A stretch of 64,000 nucleotides of DNA, taken from NCBI GenBank assembly GCA_964242115.1, contig CAXSZX010000001.1:248001-312000 (forward strand). Reading direction: 5' to 3'. Below the pieces are notes generated by a model. The model saw only the letters and a list, made by a program, of their open reading frames with translations, ran no database searches and was not told where the DNA came from. Each line of letters begins with the position of its first letter. Positions within the stretch are counted from its first letter, which is position 1. Source of the stretch: BOG-908 sp964242115 (GTDB lineage Bacteria; Pseudomonadota; Alphaproteobacteria; Acetobacterales; Acetobacteraceae). A program made the position numbers and the translations under genes. This document shows, piece by piece, positions 54,756 to 63,025 of this stretch.

Positions 54756-55061
54756 ATGACTTTCACTCAGCAGACCACCGCCTCGGGCGTCGTCATGGCG
54801 CTGCAGGGGTCCTTCACCTTCAAGGACCACCACTCCTTTCGGGCGCTGCTCGACGGCCTGAAGGCGGTTGCCGGGCGCGACCACGTGCTCGACCTAAGCG
54901 GGATCGAGTTCTTGGACTCGGCCGCTTTGGGCATGCTGCTCGTTGCCGACGATGAAACCAAAAGCCGCGGCTGCAACTTGACGTTACGTAAACCGTCCAG
55001 CCAGATCGCTCGGCTTCTCGAACTCGCATCGATGGATTCGTTGTTCAGGATCGAATCCTGA
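54756..55061 (+). CDS. STAS-domain protein (anti-sigma-factor-antagonist-like)
   Basis: A 101-residue STAS domain: GVVMALQGSFTFKDHHSFRA, HVLDLSGIEFLDSAALGMLL, CNLTLRKPSSQIARLLELA. S55 in FLDSAALG is the usual phosphorylation site of SpoIIAA/RsbV proteins. It is the second STAS protein of this region and stands 33 bases after the MCP-like gene. Partner kinase and phosphatase are not evident nearby except the phosphatase remnant at 52743. Start ATG 54756 follows TAGGGAG further upstream. Confidence 0.9.
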   Translation: MTFTQQTTASGVVMALQGSFTFKDHHSFRALLDGLKAVAGRDHVLDLSGIEFLDSAALGMLLVADDETKSRGCNLTLRKPSSQIARLLELASMDSLFRIES

Positions 55062-55142
55062 CGCATGTCTCCACACAACACGCACTGGCTTCAGACCATC
55101 GGGTAGTCGCGCGTTGTGAAAACGGCATGGAGGCAGTCCTCT

Positions 55143-55260
55143 GTTTGGGGAACGCACTAAAAAGCTTTTGTCCCCTTGGGCGTGCGCTGCACGAAACGCC
55201 GCGACAGCAGGATTAAAAGTCGTTTGCCTTTTTCTCCAAAAACGAAGGCCGTGCTTCGTT
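55143..55260 (+). repeat. Intergenic repeat copy 18 (left hairpin lost)
   Basis: First copy after the 19-kb repeat-free stretch. AAAAAGCTTTTGTCCCCTTG, GGGCGTGCGCTGCACG, core CGCCGCGACAGCAGG, AAAAGTCGTTTGCC, TTTTTCTCCAAAAACGAAGG and CCGTGCTTCG. The left terminal hairpin is missing and the sequence is diverged. The remaining gap to 55523 has no gene. Confidence 0.8.
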
Positions 55261-55523
55261 GCCACGCTTCGATGAGTCGAACTGTAAGAAGCAGGTCCAC
55301 CACTCACCGAAACGAAGGCGAGACACGTGGCAGGCCGCCTGTGGGACAACAGACGTAGGTCAACCATTTTGCGCATCCCGGTGCATGCACACGCGGTCGT
55401 ATGGTGTCGTTCCAACACAGCGTCTTCTGCCATCGTCTGAGTAGATTCCGAAGCTGGCCTCTAGTTAAAAATCCAACCAGTCATGACGTGCCATCGCATT
55501 CGCACGTCTTACTCGGAGACGAC

Positions 55524-55955
55524 ATGAGCAGGTCAGCACCGCATCAGTCAGCGTCCAACCTCGTGATCCTTGTTGACGACCAGCCGCTTATCAGAAACCC
55601 CATAGCGGAGCTGCTCAGGAACGCCGAATTCGCCGTTATCGAGTCAGAAAACGCCGGCGAAGCTCTACGGGTTCTCAAACTTCTCTCTCCGTCGGTAGAC
55701 GTCTTGTTCACAGATCTGCACTTGTCCGGTGAGATGAACGGGCTTGGCCTGATCTGTCATGTCCACAAGACCTGGCCCTGGATCTCGCTTCTGCTCGGGT
55801 CCGGGGAGCTGCCGCCGGCTGAGACAGACATGCCGCCGGTAAGCCGATTCCTCGCAAAGCCCTACGTTCCCGCGCGGATGATCGCTCAGGTTCGGGAGTT
55901 GGCCGTTGCCAGACATGCCAATCCGGCAACGTCACCTGCGTACGCCGTGAACTGA
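55524..55955 (+). CDS. Single-domain response regulator
   Basis: A 143-residue receiver domain with short tails. Acidic pocket D18-D19 in VILVDDQPLIRN, phospho-acceptor D64 in VDVLFTDLHLSG, and lysine in FLAKPYVPARM. The threonine/serine switch position reads LLLGSGEL. No output domain. It may act as a phosphate sink, a second CheY or part of a general stress pathway; no cognate kinase adjoins it. Start ATG 55524 is supported by CGGAG 7 bases upstream. Confidence 0.88.
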   Translation: MSRSAPHQSASNLVILVDDQPLIRNPIAELLRNAEFAVIESENAGEALRVLKLLSPSVDVLFTDLHLSGEMNGLGLICHVHKTWPWISLLLGSGELPPAETDMPPVSRFLAKPYVPARMIAQVRELAVARHANPATSPAYAVN

Positions 55956-56050
55956 TACCTGCCGACATAGTGGGCATCGTCTTGGCAGGTCCGTCTGGCT
56001 TGAACCGGCTGAACGATCACTGATTTCTTCAAACTGGACGGTATCGTTCC

Positions 56051-56434
56051 ATGCACCGCATCACGCCCGCCTCCAACGTCCTCGCATTTCCAAAGCGCAG
56101 TGTCGAAAAACGCCTCTCGAACCAGGACAAGGCTGACGTGTTCGCGTGGGAAGCCGGCGCCGTTCGCCTCGGCTACGACCGGGTCGTCATCGACCAGACC
56201 TCCGGTGAACGAGGCCTGGAGAACAGCGAGTTCGTCCTCGTCTATCGCCTCGGCCACCCATGGGCGCTCTGGGGCGTCGCACGACAGGCGAGGGATGTTG
56301 TCATGTGGCGATGCAGCGACGGTGTCCAGGCAGGGCTCTACCCGACCGTGAGGGCCGCATTGGCGAGCCTTGCTCCGGTAAGTCGTGGCTCGATCATGCC
56401 AACCGGTGGCTACGCCAAGCAGCATAGGCCGTAG
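56051..56434 (+). CDS. Hypothetical protein (127 aa)
   Basis: A 127-residue protein without recognised motif, signal peptide or membrane helix. The middle has a probable beta-rich part (FVLVYRLGHPWALWGVARQA, VVMWRCSDG) and a C-terminal helix. The N-terminus ASNVLAFPKRS is basic. Start ATG 56051. It is convergent with the GT39-like gene. Function unknown; the coding call rests on length, ATG and plausible composition. Confidence 0.6.
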   Translation: MHRITPASNVLAFPKRSVEKRLSNQDKADVFAWEAGAVRLGYDRVVIDQTSGERGLENSEFVLVYRLGHPWALWGVARQARDVVMWRCSDGVQAGLYPTVRAALASLAPVSRGSIMPTGGYAKQHRP

Positions 56435-56463
56435 ACCCGTTCGTAGATCGAGACCAGCGGCCA

Positions 56464-56515
56464 ACAGGAACCAACAGTTTTTGGTTCTTTCCTCCAAAAA
56501 CAACTGCTTGCTTCC
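56464..56515 (-). repeat. Intergenic repeat copy 19 (one end only)
   Basis: Terminal piece of the element between convergent genes: ACAGGAACCAACAGTTTTTG, GTTCTTTCCTCCAAAAACAA, CTGCTTGCTTCC. Core and other end are missing. Confidence 0.65.
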
Positions 56516-56524
56516 CTGTCCCCG

Positions 56525-58051
56525 TTAATCGAAATGCTTGACCCTCGCCCAAAGCGCAGCCCTGGACAGTGCCAAGCCGCGGCACAGGATGATCTGCAAT
56601 CCCGCCTCGTGCGGCATGGTGTAGTCGGCGTCCGACACGCCGGCGAGCTCCGCGGAGCTACAGATCCTGCGGTCCTCATCCAGCTTGCCGCCGACGTCGA
56701 TCACCACCTTGCCGTCCACGTCGCCGGGCCCCCACTCCCAATACTGGTTGTGGCCGCTCAGCGTGCGCGGCAGCGCGCCGCGCGGGGCGAGTACGTCGAC
56801 CGCAGCCGCCTCGCCGTAGTTGCCGGCGAAGACTCGTACCGCGGCGCGCTCGTTGGCCGGCAGGGCGCCTGCGATGGCGGCGACCTGGTCGGCGAGGCGC
56901 TGCCAGCCGTGCATATCCGCGTAGGTCTGACCGAGGGGTGAGGAACGGTGCCGCTCGTTCTGCATCGGCACGATACCGACCGTGGCGAGCGCCCGGTCGT
57001 AGGCGAGCATTGCCGGTTCGGGCAGGACCGGCAGGCTGGTGGGCACCAGCGCCGCGCCGAACACCAGCACCACGGCCAGCACCGCCGGGCGCAGCCGCAG
57101 GCGGACCGTGCTGATCCGCTCGACCGCCACGCCGCCGGCCGCGAACAGCGCCGGGTAGATCGCCGCGGGGTAATACGCCTTGCCGTGCAGCAGGATCATG
57201 ATGGCGAGCAGCGTGCAGGCGCCCACGCCAAGCCAGCGCGCCCTCGGCTGCACGAGGCACCACAGCAGGCCTACGATCCAGACCGGTGCGAGGACAGGGT
57301 TGGTGATCGCCACCTGCTGCCACAGGAACGCTGCGGGCGAGAGCAGGACGTTCTTGCCGGCCCGCCCGGCCTGCAGCACCTCCAGCATCGGCAGTCCATG
57401 GGTCCACTGCCAGGCCAGGTTCGGCAGCAGGATGGCCGCGCCGAGCGCCGACCCGCCGGCCAGGAGAGGCGAGGCGAGCGCGCGGCCACGTCCTGTGCAG
57501 ACGATGCCGACCAGCAGGGCAGCCGTCAGCATCAGTGCGCTGTATTTCGCCTCGCCCGCCACCCCCAGCACGAACCCCGCGGCCAGCCACCACGCCGGGT
57601 CACGGTCCAGCGCGCGGGCGACGCAGAGAATGCCGAGCGGCCAGCTCAACAGCTGCACCGAGTCGGGGCAGAGCAGCACGCCGAAGGTCATCAGCACCGG
57701 CGCCAGCGCGCTGGACAGCGCGGCCAGCCGCACGGCGAAGTGGCCGCCGCCGAACTGCACGGCCAGCAAGCAAACGACGTAGGTGGTGGCACCACCAAGC
57801 GCGGCCGGGACAGCGCGCAGCATCGTCAGCGACAGACCCGCCGCCTGGGAGGCTGCGGCCAGCAGCGGCACCACCGGCGGCTGGTCCACGTAGCCCCACG
57901 CAGGATGGCGGCCGCAGACAATGAAGTAGAGCTCGTCGCGGAAGAAGCCGTAATGCGGATTCGCCGCGAGGTGGACGACGAAGGTCAGCAGGGCATAGAC
58001 GATGCCCTCCCGCAGGGCGGACGCTTCCGGACGGGATTCGGTTGGCGGCAT
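56525..58051 (-). CDS. GT39-family (ArnT/PMT-like) membrane glycosyltransferase
   Basis: A 508-residue GT-C protein with about ten transmembrane helices. The first loop HYGFFRDELYFIVCGRHPAW contains the catalytic acidic pair position (RDELY), followed by VDQPPVVPLLAA, both typical of the family. Later HGKAYYPAAIYPALFAAGG matches the periplasmic-loop helix. The C-terminal 150 residues form a soluble domain. It probably transfers a sugar from a polyprenyl-phosphate donor to lipid A, a glycan or protein. Start ATG 58051; repeat copy 20 begins about 20 bases upstream. Confidence 0.9.
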   Translation of the reverse strand: MPPTESRPEASALREGIVYALLTFVVHLAANPHYGFFRDELYFIVCGRHPAWGYVDQPPVVPLLAAASQAAGLSLTMLRAVPAALGGATTYVVCLLAVQFGGGHFAVRLAALSSALAPVLMTFGVLLCPDSVQLLSWPLGILCVARALDRDPAWWLAAGFVLGVAGEAKYSALMLTAALLVGIVCTGRGRALASPLLAGGSALGAAILLPNLAWQWTHGLPMLEVLQAGRAGKNVLLSPAAFLWQQVAITNPVLAPVWIVGLLWCLVQPRARWLGVGACTLLAIMILLHGKAYYPAAIYPALFAAGGVAVERISTVRLRLRPAVLAVVLVFGAALVPTSLPVLPEPAMLAYDRALATVGIVPMQNERHRSSPLGQTYADMHGWQRLADQVAAIAGALPANERAAVRVFAGNYGEAAAVDVLAPRGALPRTLSGHNQYWEWGPGDVDGKVVIDVGGKLDEDRRICSSAELAGVSDADYTMPHEAGLQIILCRGLALSRAALWARVKHFD

Positions 58052-58070
58052 GTGCGCAACGGTCGCATGG

Positions 58071-58211
58071 GCAAGAAAGGCCAGCAGTTCTTTTTTAAAA
58101 AAAAGAACCTGAAAACATTTGACTCCTGGGTACCCGTCTGCGGGACGGTCCGCGACACCTGGAACAAAAGCTTTTTGTTTCTTTTTCTCGAAAAAAGAAG
58201 CGCTTGCTTTC
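58071..58211 (+). repeat. Intergenic repeat copy 20, between divergent genes
   Basis: Complete plus-oriented copy: GCCAGCAGTTCTTTTTTAAA, AAAAAGAACC, core GGTCCGCGACACCTGG, AAAAGCTTTTTGTTTC, TTTTTCTCGAAAAAAGAAGC and GCTTGCTTTCGG. It lies between two start codons, so simple termination cannot be its only role here; both promoters must be in or next to it. Confidence 0.9.
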
Positions 58212-58240
58212 GGTCTGCCAATCGCCGTCAGTCTCGCCCC

Positions 58241-58852
58241 ATGAAGATACCGGCGTTTGCCCTGCTGATCCTAGCCACGCCCGCCCTGGCCGACCAGGCG
58301 AGCAATTTGTGCCGCGGCAACCCGGCCTACTCGCAGCCGGTGATGCTGGCTGTCATCCGCGAACAGCTCCAGCACGATCACGACGCGGCGCTGGACGCCG
58401 ACACGCCGGAGAAGCTGGCCGGCCAGGCCGTTGAGCAGGGCGTCTCGGAGTGTGCGGCCGAGCTGCGCGCCGACCCCACGCTGACCGTCGCGCTGTCGGG
58501 CCTGACAAAGGAGGACAGCTCGGTCGGCTGGGACGCCTACAACACCGCCTGCGCCGGCCACAAGGCGAACAAAGGCGCATGCGTGCAGGCCGAAATCGGC
58601 TCGGCCCAGGCGCTGAAGCACCTGATGGGCCCCGGCGCGGCGCCGGGGGCAAAGACGCTGGTGCAGGCGTGCCAGCTGGTGATGGCCGAAGACCCGGCGA
58701 TGGTGGAGTGGCGGACCTGCGTGGACCAGGCGCTCGCCGTGCACGCCAGTTTGGCACGCGCCCAGCAGTGCAGGCTTTCAGCGAACTGGCACGTGGCCAA
58801 GACGGGCGCCGAAGCTGGCGCGGTGATTGCGGCCTGCTTGCGGGGAGGATGA
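58241..58852 (+). CDS. Secreted hypothetical protein (203 aa)
   Basis: A 203-residue protein with a clear Sec signal peptide (MKIPAFALLILATPALADQ, cleavage after ALA). The mature part has six or more cysteines (NLCRGN, SECAAEL, NTACAGHK, GACVQAE, QACQLVM, RTCVDQAL, QQCRL, AACLRGG), probably disulfide-bonded in the periplasm, and is mostly helical. No family recognised. Start ATG 58241, 30 bases after repeat copy 20. Convergent with the Smr-domain gene. Confidence 0.75.
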   Translation: MKIPAFALLILATPALADQASNLCRGNPAYSQPVMLAVIREQLQHDHDAALDADTPEKLAGQAVEQGVSECAAELRADPTLTVALSGLTKEDSSVGWDAYNTACAGHKANKGACVQAEIGSAQALKHLMGPGAAPGAKTLVQACQLVMAEDPAMVEWRTCVDQALAVHASLARAQQCRLSANWHVAKTGAEAGAVIAACLRGG

Positions 58853-58992
58853 AGGAAGCAAACGCTTCTTTTAGACCAAAAGAAGCAAAAGGCTTTTGCG
58901 AGCGCTGTCGCGGGAAGCTGAAACGACACGTCTCCCAACGCGGACCTACAGAGAGCAAAGTTTTTTGGTTTTTTAAAAAAGAACCGCTTGCT
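58853..58992 (-). repeat. Intergenic repeat copy 21
   Basis: Minus-oriented copy filling the gap between convergent genes: GGAAGCAAACGCTTCTTTTA, GACCAAAAGAAGC, core GCGCTGTCGCGGG, AGCAAAGTTTTTTGG, TTTTTTAAAAAAGAACCGC and TTGCTTACTT. Confidence 0.88.
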
Positions 58993-59519
58993 TACTTCAC
59001 CCTTCTTAACAGCACCCGAGTGCTGCCAGGATTAGCCGGATGCGGATGCGTCGCCGCCAACACCAGCGGCCGCAGCCGCGGCAGGTTCAGCCACATCGGC
59101 AGTTCCCGCTTGATGACGCCCCCCGTCTCCCCCGACCCGCGTCCGGTAATGACCTCCACGCAGCGCAGTTGTTCGGCGTGGGCGGTCACCAGGAAGCGTT
59201 CCAGCGCGTGGAAGGCGGCCTGCGCCGTCTTTCCGTGCAAATCCAGCGTGCGGGCAGGTGCCAGCTTGCCGCCGCGCAGCCGGTTCCAGGTGGCGTTGTC
59301 CAGCCCGGCCGGTTGCAGCCCGGTGGTGAGAGGCTGTGGCGTGGATACCGGGCGGGCCCGCGGCGTGGGCAGGGCGGGCGGGTGGGCGGATGCTGCCGGC
59401 TTAGGCGGGGCCGCGGCTTCCGGCGGGGCCGGCCGGCCGCCCAGTGCGCGCACGTGACGGATGTAGGCGGCCCACGCGTCGCGGTCGTGCTGGGTGAGTG
59501 GTCGGGGACGCGGCGGCAT
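58992..59519 (-). CDS. Smr/MutS2-C-terminal-like domain protein
   Basis: A 175-residue Smr-domain protein. N-terminal part MPPRPRPLTQHDRDAWAAYI is typical of the stand-alone alphaproteobacterial form, followed by a Pro/Ala-rich linker. The Smr domain (about 95-175) has RTLDLHGKTAQAAFHALERF and VITGRGSGETGGVIKRELP with the conserved LDLHG and GRG motifs. Smr domains cleave nucleic acids, often RNA or branched DNA. ATG 59519 is taken as start; ATG 59549 is also in frame. Confidence 0.88.
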   Translation of the reverse strand: MPPRPRPLTQHDRDAWAAYIRHVRALGGRPAPPEAAAPPKPAASAHPPALPTPRARPVSTPQPLTTGLQPAGLDNATWNRLRGGKLAPARTLDLHGKTAQAAFHALERFLVTAHAEQLRCVEVITGRGSGETGGVIKRELPMWLNLPRLRPLVLAATHPHPANPGSTRVLLRRVK

Positions 59520-59616
59520 GCCACCACTGTAGCGCAGGTGCCCCGCCATGCACGGCGAGTTTGCTTGCGCCCGGCCGACAGTTGAGGATCATCGTAACCT
59601 TTTGAGGGGTGATGCC

Positions 59617-61119
59617 ATGGGCAGATTTCATTCGAGTTTCCGCAACGCACCCGAGACGGCCACCCGCATCAGCGACGTGGACCCGAACAACGAGGTGCAG
59701 GTCACCGTCGTGCTGAAGCCGGCCGCACCGCTGGACGCGGCCACCCATGCCGGTGGCCCGGGGATCAGCCGCGAGGCCTACCGCGCGCTGCACGGAACCC
59801 CGGAAGCCAGCGTCCGGCACGTGCGCGACGTAGCCAAGGCGTTCGGCCTGACGGTAGTCCACGAGGATGCCGGCGCCCACCTGGTCAAGCTGCGCGGCAC
59901 CTACGCACAGATGACCGCCGCCTTCCGCCCGGAGCAGATCGGCGTCTACACCGAAGCCGGCCGCACCTTCGTGGCGCGCTCCGGCCACATCGAGGTCCCC
60001 GACGAGATCACCGCCGACGTGGTGGCCGTGATGGGGCTGGACCAGCGCCAGGTTGCCAAGGCGCATTTCCGCGCCGCCCCCGCGGCCACGGCTACCTCCT
60101 ACACCCCGGCGCAGGTGGCCGCCGCCTACCAGTTCCCCACCGGCGTGGACGGCACCGGCGAGACGGTTGGCATCATCGAGCTAGGCGGCGGCTACGCGGA
60201 CGCCGACGTGGCCGCGTATTTCACCTCGGTGGGCGTCACCCAGACCGGCACGCTCACCTCGGTGGACGTGGACGGGGCCACCAACGCCGGCGAGGCCGAC
60301 CCCGACGGCGCCGACGGCGAGGTGCAGCTCGACATCGAGGTGGTGGGCTCGGTGGCACCGGGTGCCAACATCGTAGTGTATTTCGGCCCCAACCAGGGCA
60401 GCGGCTTCCACGACGCCATCAGCCAGGCGGTCAACGATACCGCCAACAACGTCTCGGTCATCTCCATCAGCTGGGGCGGACCGGAGAGCACCTACGCGGC
60501 GCAGGACGTCACCGCGTTCGAGCAGGTGCTGGCCCAGGCCGCCACCCTGGGCATCACCGTGTGCGTGGCCTCCGGCGACAGCGGGTCTTCCGACGGGCTG
60601 ACCGACGGTGCCAACCACGTGGACTACCCCGCCTCCAGCGTAAGCGTGCTGGCCTGCGGCGGCACCAGCCTGCCGCAGGGCGGCACCGAGGTGGCTTGGA
60701 ACGACGGCGCGCAGGGCGGCGCCTCGGGCGGCGGCTACTCGGCGCAATTCGCGCTGCCGGCCTGGCAGAGCGGCACGGTGCAGAACACCATGCGAGGGGT
60801 GCCGGACGTCTCGGGCGACGCGGACCCCCAGACCGGCTACCAGGTGAGCGTGGACGGCACGTCGACGGTGATCGGCGGTACCAGCGCGGTGGCACCGCTG
60901 TGGGCAGGGCTGGCGGCGCTGATCAACCAGTCGCTGGGCCGCAAGGTCGGGTTCATCAACCCGGTGCTGTATGCAACCCCCGCGGCGTTGACGGACATCA
61001 CGTCCGGCAATAACGGTGCCTTCCAGGCGGGGCCCGGCTGGGACCCGGTGACGGGTCTGGGGTCGCCTTTGGGAAATCAGGTTCTGGCGGCGTTGCAGGC
61101 CTCGGCGGCCACCAGTTGA
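59617..61119 (+). CDS. S53 family peptidase (kumamolisin type) without signal peptide
   Basis: A 500-residue sedolisin with an activation pro-domain (about 1-165; VTVVLKPAAPLD, RTFVARSGHIEVPDEI) and a catalytic domain: Glu/Asp pair in GEVQLDIEVVGSVAPGANI, oxyanion aspartate in VASGDSGSSDG, serine in VIGGTSAVAPLWAGL and the calcium-site end AGPGWDPVTGLGSP. No signal peptide is visible, unlike the paralogue at 21682; kumamolisin-type enzymes often lack one. Start ATG 59617 is supported by TTGAGGGG. Acting at acid pH is expected for the family. Confidence 0.93.
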   Translation: MGRFHSSFRNAPETATRISDVDPNNEVQVTVVLKPAAPLDAATHAGGPGISREAYRALHGTPEASVRHVRDVAKAFGLTVVHEDAGAHLVKLRGTYAQMTAAFRPEQIGVYTEAGRTFVARSGHIEVPDEITADVVAVMGLDQRQVAKAHFRAAPAATATSYTPAQVAAAYQFPTGVDGTGETVGIIELGGGYADADVAAYFTSVGVTQTGTLTSVDVDGATNAGEADPDGADGEVQLDIEVVGSVAPGANIVVYFGPNQGSGFHDAISQAVNDTANNVSVISISWGGPESTYAAQDVTAFEQVLAQAATLGITVCVASGDSGSSDGLTDGANHVDYPASSVSVLACGGTSLPQGGTEVAWNDGAQGGASGGGYSAQFALPAWQSGTVQNTMRGVPDVSGDADPQTGYQVSVDGTSTVIGGTSAVAPLWAGLAALINQSLGRKVGFINPVLYATPAALTDITSGNNGAFQAGPGWDPVTGLGSPLGNQVLAALQASAATS

Positions 61120-61184
61120 AGCGAGCTGTCCACCACAGGCGTGCCGGTTCGACGCGCGACCGGCACGCCGAGCGGAGACGCGCG

Positions 61185-61505
61185 CGGCATCTGGGCAAGT
61201 CAGCATCGGGCCACGCAGCGTCGGGGCGAGCAACACGCCGGCCGAGCGGCGTCAAAGCACGCAGCTTCGGGACGAGCGACATGCGGGCACGCGATGGCGG
61301 CGCGAGCCGCGTCCGCGGAGCAACGTCGGCCCGATCAGCATCGGGCCAAGCGACGTCGAAGCAAGCAGAGTCAAAGAAGGCAGCTTCGGGGCCAGCAGCA
61401 TCCAGGCGCACAGCGTCGACGCGAGAAGCACCAGGCCGAGCAGCATTGGGCCGAGCAGCATCGGGCCGAGCAGCCTCGGAGCAAGCAGCGCGGGCAGGCG
61501 GCGCG
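61185..61505. repeat. Degenerate tandem repeat with 15-bp period
   Basis: Imperfect direct repeats with a 15-base period in the 439-bp gap between the sedolisin and the next membrane protein, clearest at 61435-61490 with units like GGCCGAGCAGCATCG. Because the period is a multiple of three, pentapeptide-periodic peptides appear in several frames, for example GRAASGRAASEQ on plus and ARPDAARPNAARPG on minus. No frame has a convincing start. It may be a decayed pentapeptide-repeat gene or non-coding satellite. Confidence 0.7.
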
Positions 61506-61558
61506 ACGATGACGAGCGCCGCGCAGGTCGGCAAGGCGCCGCACCTGAAGCGCACGGC

Positions 61559-63025
61559 GTGACGCGTCTGGCCAGGCTCGTCTCGGCGCGGCCGGGCGCC
61601 GCAGCGCTGGCGCTGATCCTGCTGGTCACCGGCCTGCTCTGGCATAACCAGCGCATCCAGAAACTGAACGTGTTCGACCAGCCGTTCTACCTCGGCATCG
61701 CCTACGACCTGGTCCACCACGGACGCTTCTCCGACGGCTACATGTTCGCTGAGCCCGGGCCGGACGGCGTGCGGCCGGCGGGGATGCGCTTCTCGCCGCT
61801 GTGGCCGGGGCTGGTGGCCGCCGCCGCCGGGCTGGATGGCCGGCTGCGCGCCGGCATGGATTGCGTGGTCGGCAGCGCCGGCCACGACGACACCTGCCCA
61901 TCCGCCGCGCCCAGCCTGCGCCTTCTGCAGTTCGCCGAACTCGCCGGCTTTTTCTGGCTGGTCTGGTGGATGGGCGGCGTTGCCGGCGGTGCCACGGTCG
62001 GCTGGCTAAGCCTGGGCCTCGCGCTGGTGACCAGCCCGCTGCTGCTGCGGTCGGTGGCCTACCTGATGACGGAGATGACCTGCCTGTTCCTCTCCACCGC
62101 CGCGATCGCTGCCGGCGTGTGCGCGCTTGTGGCGGGCCGCGCCAATCCGGCGGCGGGCGGACCGACGCGCCTGGGCACGGCGTCGCGCACCTGCCTGGGC
62201 TGGGCCTGTGCGTCGGGTGCGCTGCTGGGGCTGACGGCGCTGACCCGGCCTGCGTTCCTCTACCTCGTTCCGATGACGCTGCTGGCCCTGGCCTTGGCCG
62301 GACGCCGCCGCGCGCTGCTGCCGGGCGCCGCCTTTCTCGCCGGCGCGGTGGCAACGCTGGCACCGTGGATCGCGCGCAACGCGGCCGTGCTCGGCCGGCC
62401 GGCGCTGACCTACGGCTACGACAGCCACACGTTGGTGCAGCGCATCGCCTTCGACACCATGACCTGGCGCGAATACGCCCGCGCCTACCTGTGCTGGCTA
62501 CCGGACGGCACCGCTTTGGGCCGCAACTTCCTCGGCCCGCACGGCTGCGACCGCTTCGCCTGGGACGACCAGCCCAGCTCCTTCTACGTGCTCGGCCTGC
62601 GGCACATGCTGCCGGAGACGCTGTCCGCAGCCGGCGGCTACGACCACCACCTGCGCTACCTGCTGACCCACTACATCCTCCGCATGCCGGTCTGGCACCT
62701 GCTGGTCTCCATCCCGCTGGCGCTGCGTGGCGCTTACGTCGCGCATTGGTGGGGCTTCATCCTGCTGCCGGCAGCCCTGGCCTGCACCGTGCTGGCGCTG
62801 CGCCGCGCGTGGCGCGGCGACAGCAGGGCCGCCGCCTTTTTGGTCATGGCGCTGCCGGCCTGGTTCATGCTGGCGCTGAACGCCGGCGTGGCGGTGAACC
62901 AGGTGCGCTACAACCTGCTGCTGATCCTACCCTACGCGGTCGCCGGCGCGCTCGGCCTGCGCGCGCTGTGGGCGCAGGCGGGCCTGCGCTGGCGGGTGCT
63001 GCCGGACGGCGTTCCCGCGTCTTGA
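61559..63025 (+). CDS. Polytopic membrane protein, GT39-like
   Basis: A 488-residue protein with about nine hydrophobic helices. Features of GT-C glycosyltransferases: an N-terminal helix followed by NVFDQPFYLGIAYDLVHHGR, GLTALTRPAFLYLVPM, and LAPWIARNAAVLGRPALTYG, the usual APW-RN motif. A periplasmic loop with two cysteine pairs (GMDCVVGSAGHDDTCP) is unusual. Donor and acceptor unknown. Start GTG 61559. Its stop overlaps the next start by 4 bases (TTGA). Confidence 0.82.
   Translation: MTRLARLVSARPGAAALALILLVTGLLWHNQRIQKLNVFDQPFYLGIAYDLVHHGRFSDGYMFAEPGPDGVRPAGMRFSPLWPGLVAAAAGLDGRLRAGMDCVVGSAGHDDTCPSAAPSLRLLQFAELAGFFWLVWWMGGVAGGATVGWLSLGLALVTSPLLLRSVAYLMTEMTCLFLSTAAIAAGVCALVAGRANPAAGGPTRLGTASRTCLGWACASGALLGLTALTRPAFLYLVPMTLLALALAGRRRALLPGAAFLAGAVATLAPWIARNAAVLGRPALTYGYDSHTLVQRIAFDTMTWREYARAYLCWLPDGTALGRNFLGPHGCDRFAWDDQPSSFYVLGLRHMLPETLSAAGGYDHHLRYLLTHYILRMPVWHLLVSIPLALRGAYVAHWWGFILLPAALACTVLALRRAWRGDSRAAAFLVMALPAWFMLALNAGVAVNQVRYNLLLILPYAVAGALGLRALWAQAGLRWRVLPDGVPAS

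Noticed and set aside
56948..58240. Long plus-strand frame upstream of the secreted protein
   Set aside because: It is antisense to the GT39-like gene. Only the part from ATG 58241, with its signal peptide, is supported as a gene.
61185..61505. Possible CRISPR array
   Set aside because: Units are contiguous with a 15-base period and no unique spacers of constant length; no cas genes are in the window.
61801..63021. Upstream extension of the 116-residue protein frame
   Set aside because: The frame overlaps the membrane protein gene entirely and shows only shadow-frame composition before TTG 63022.
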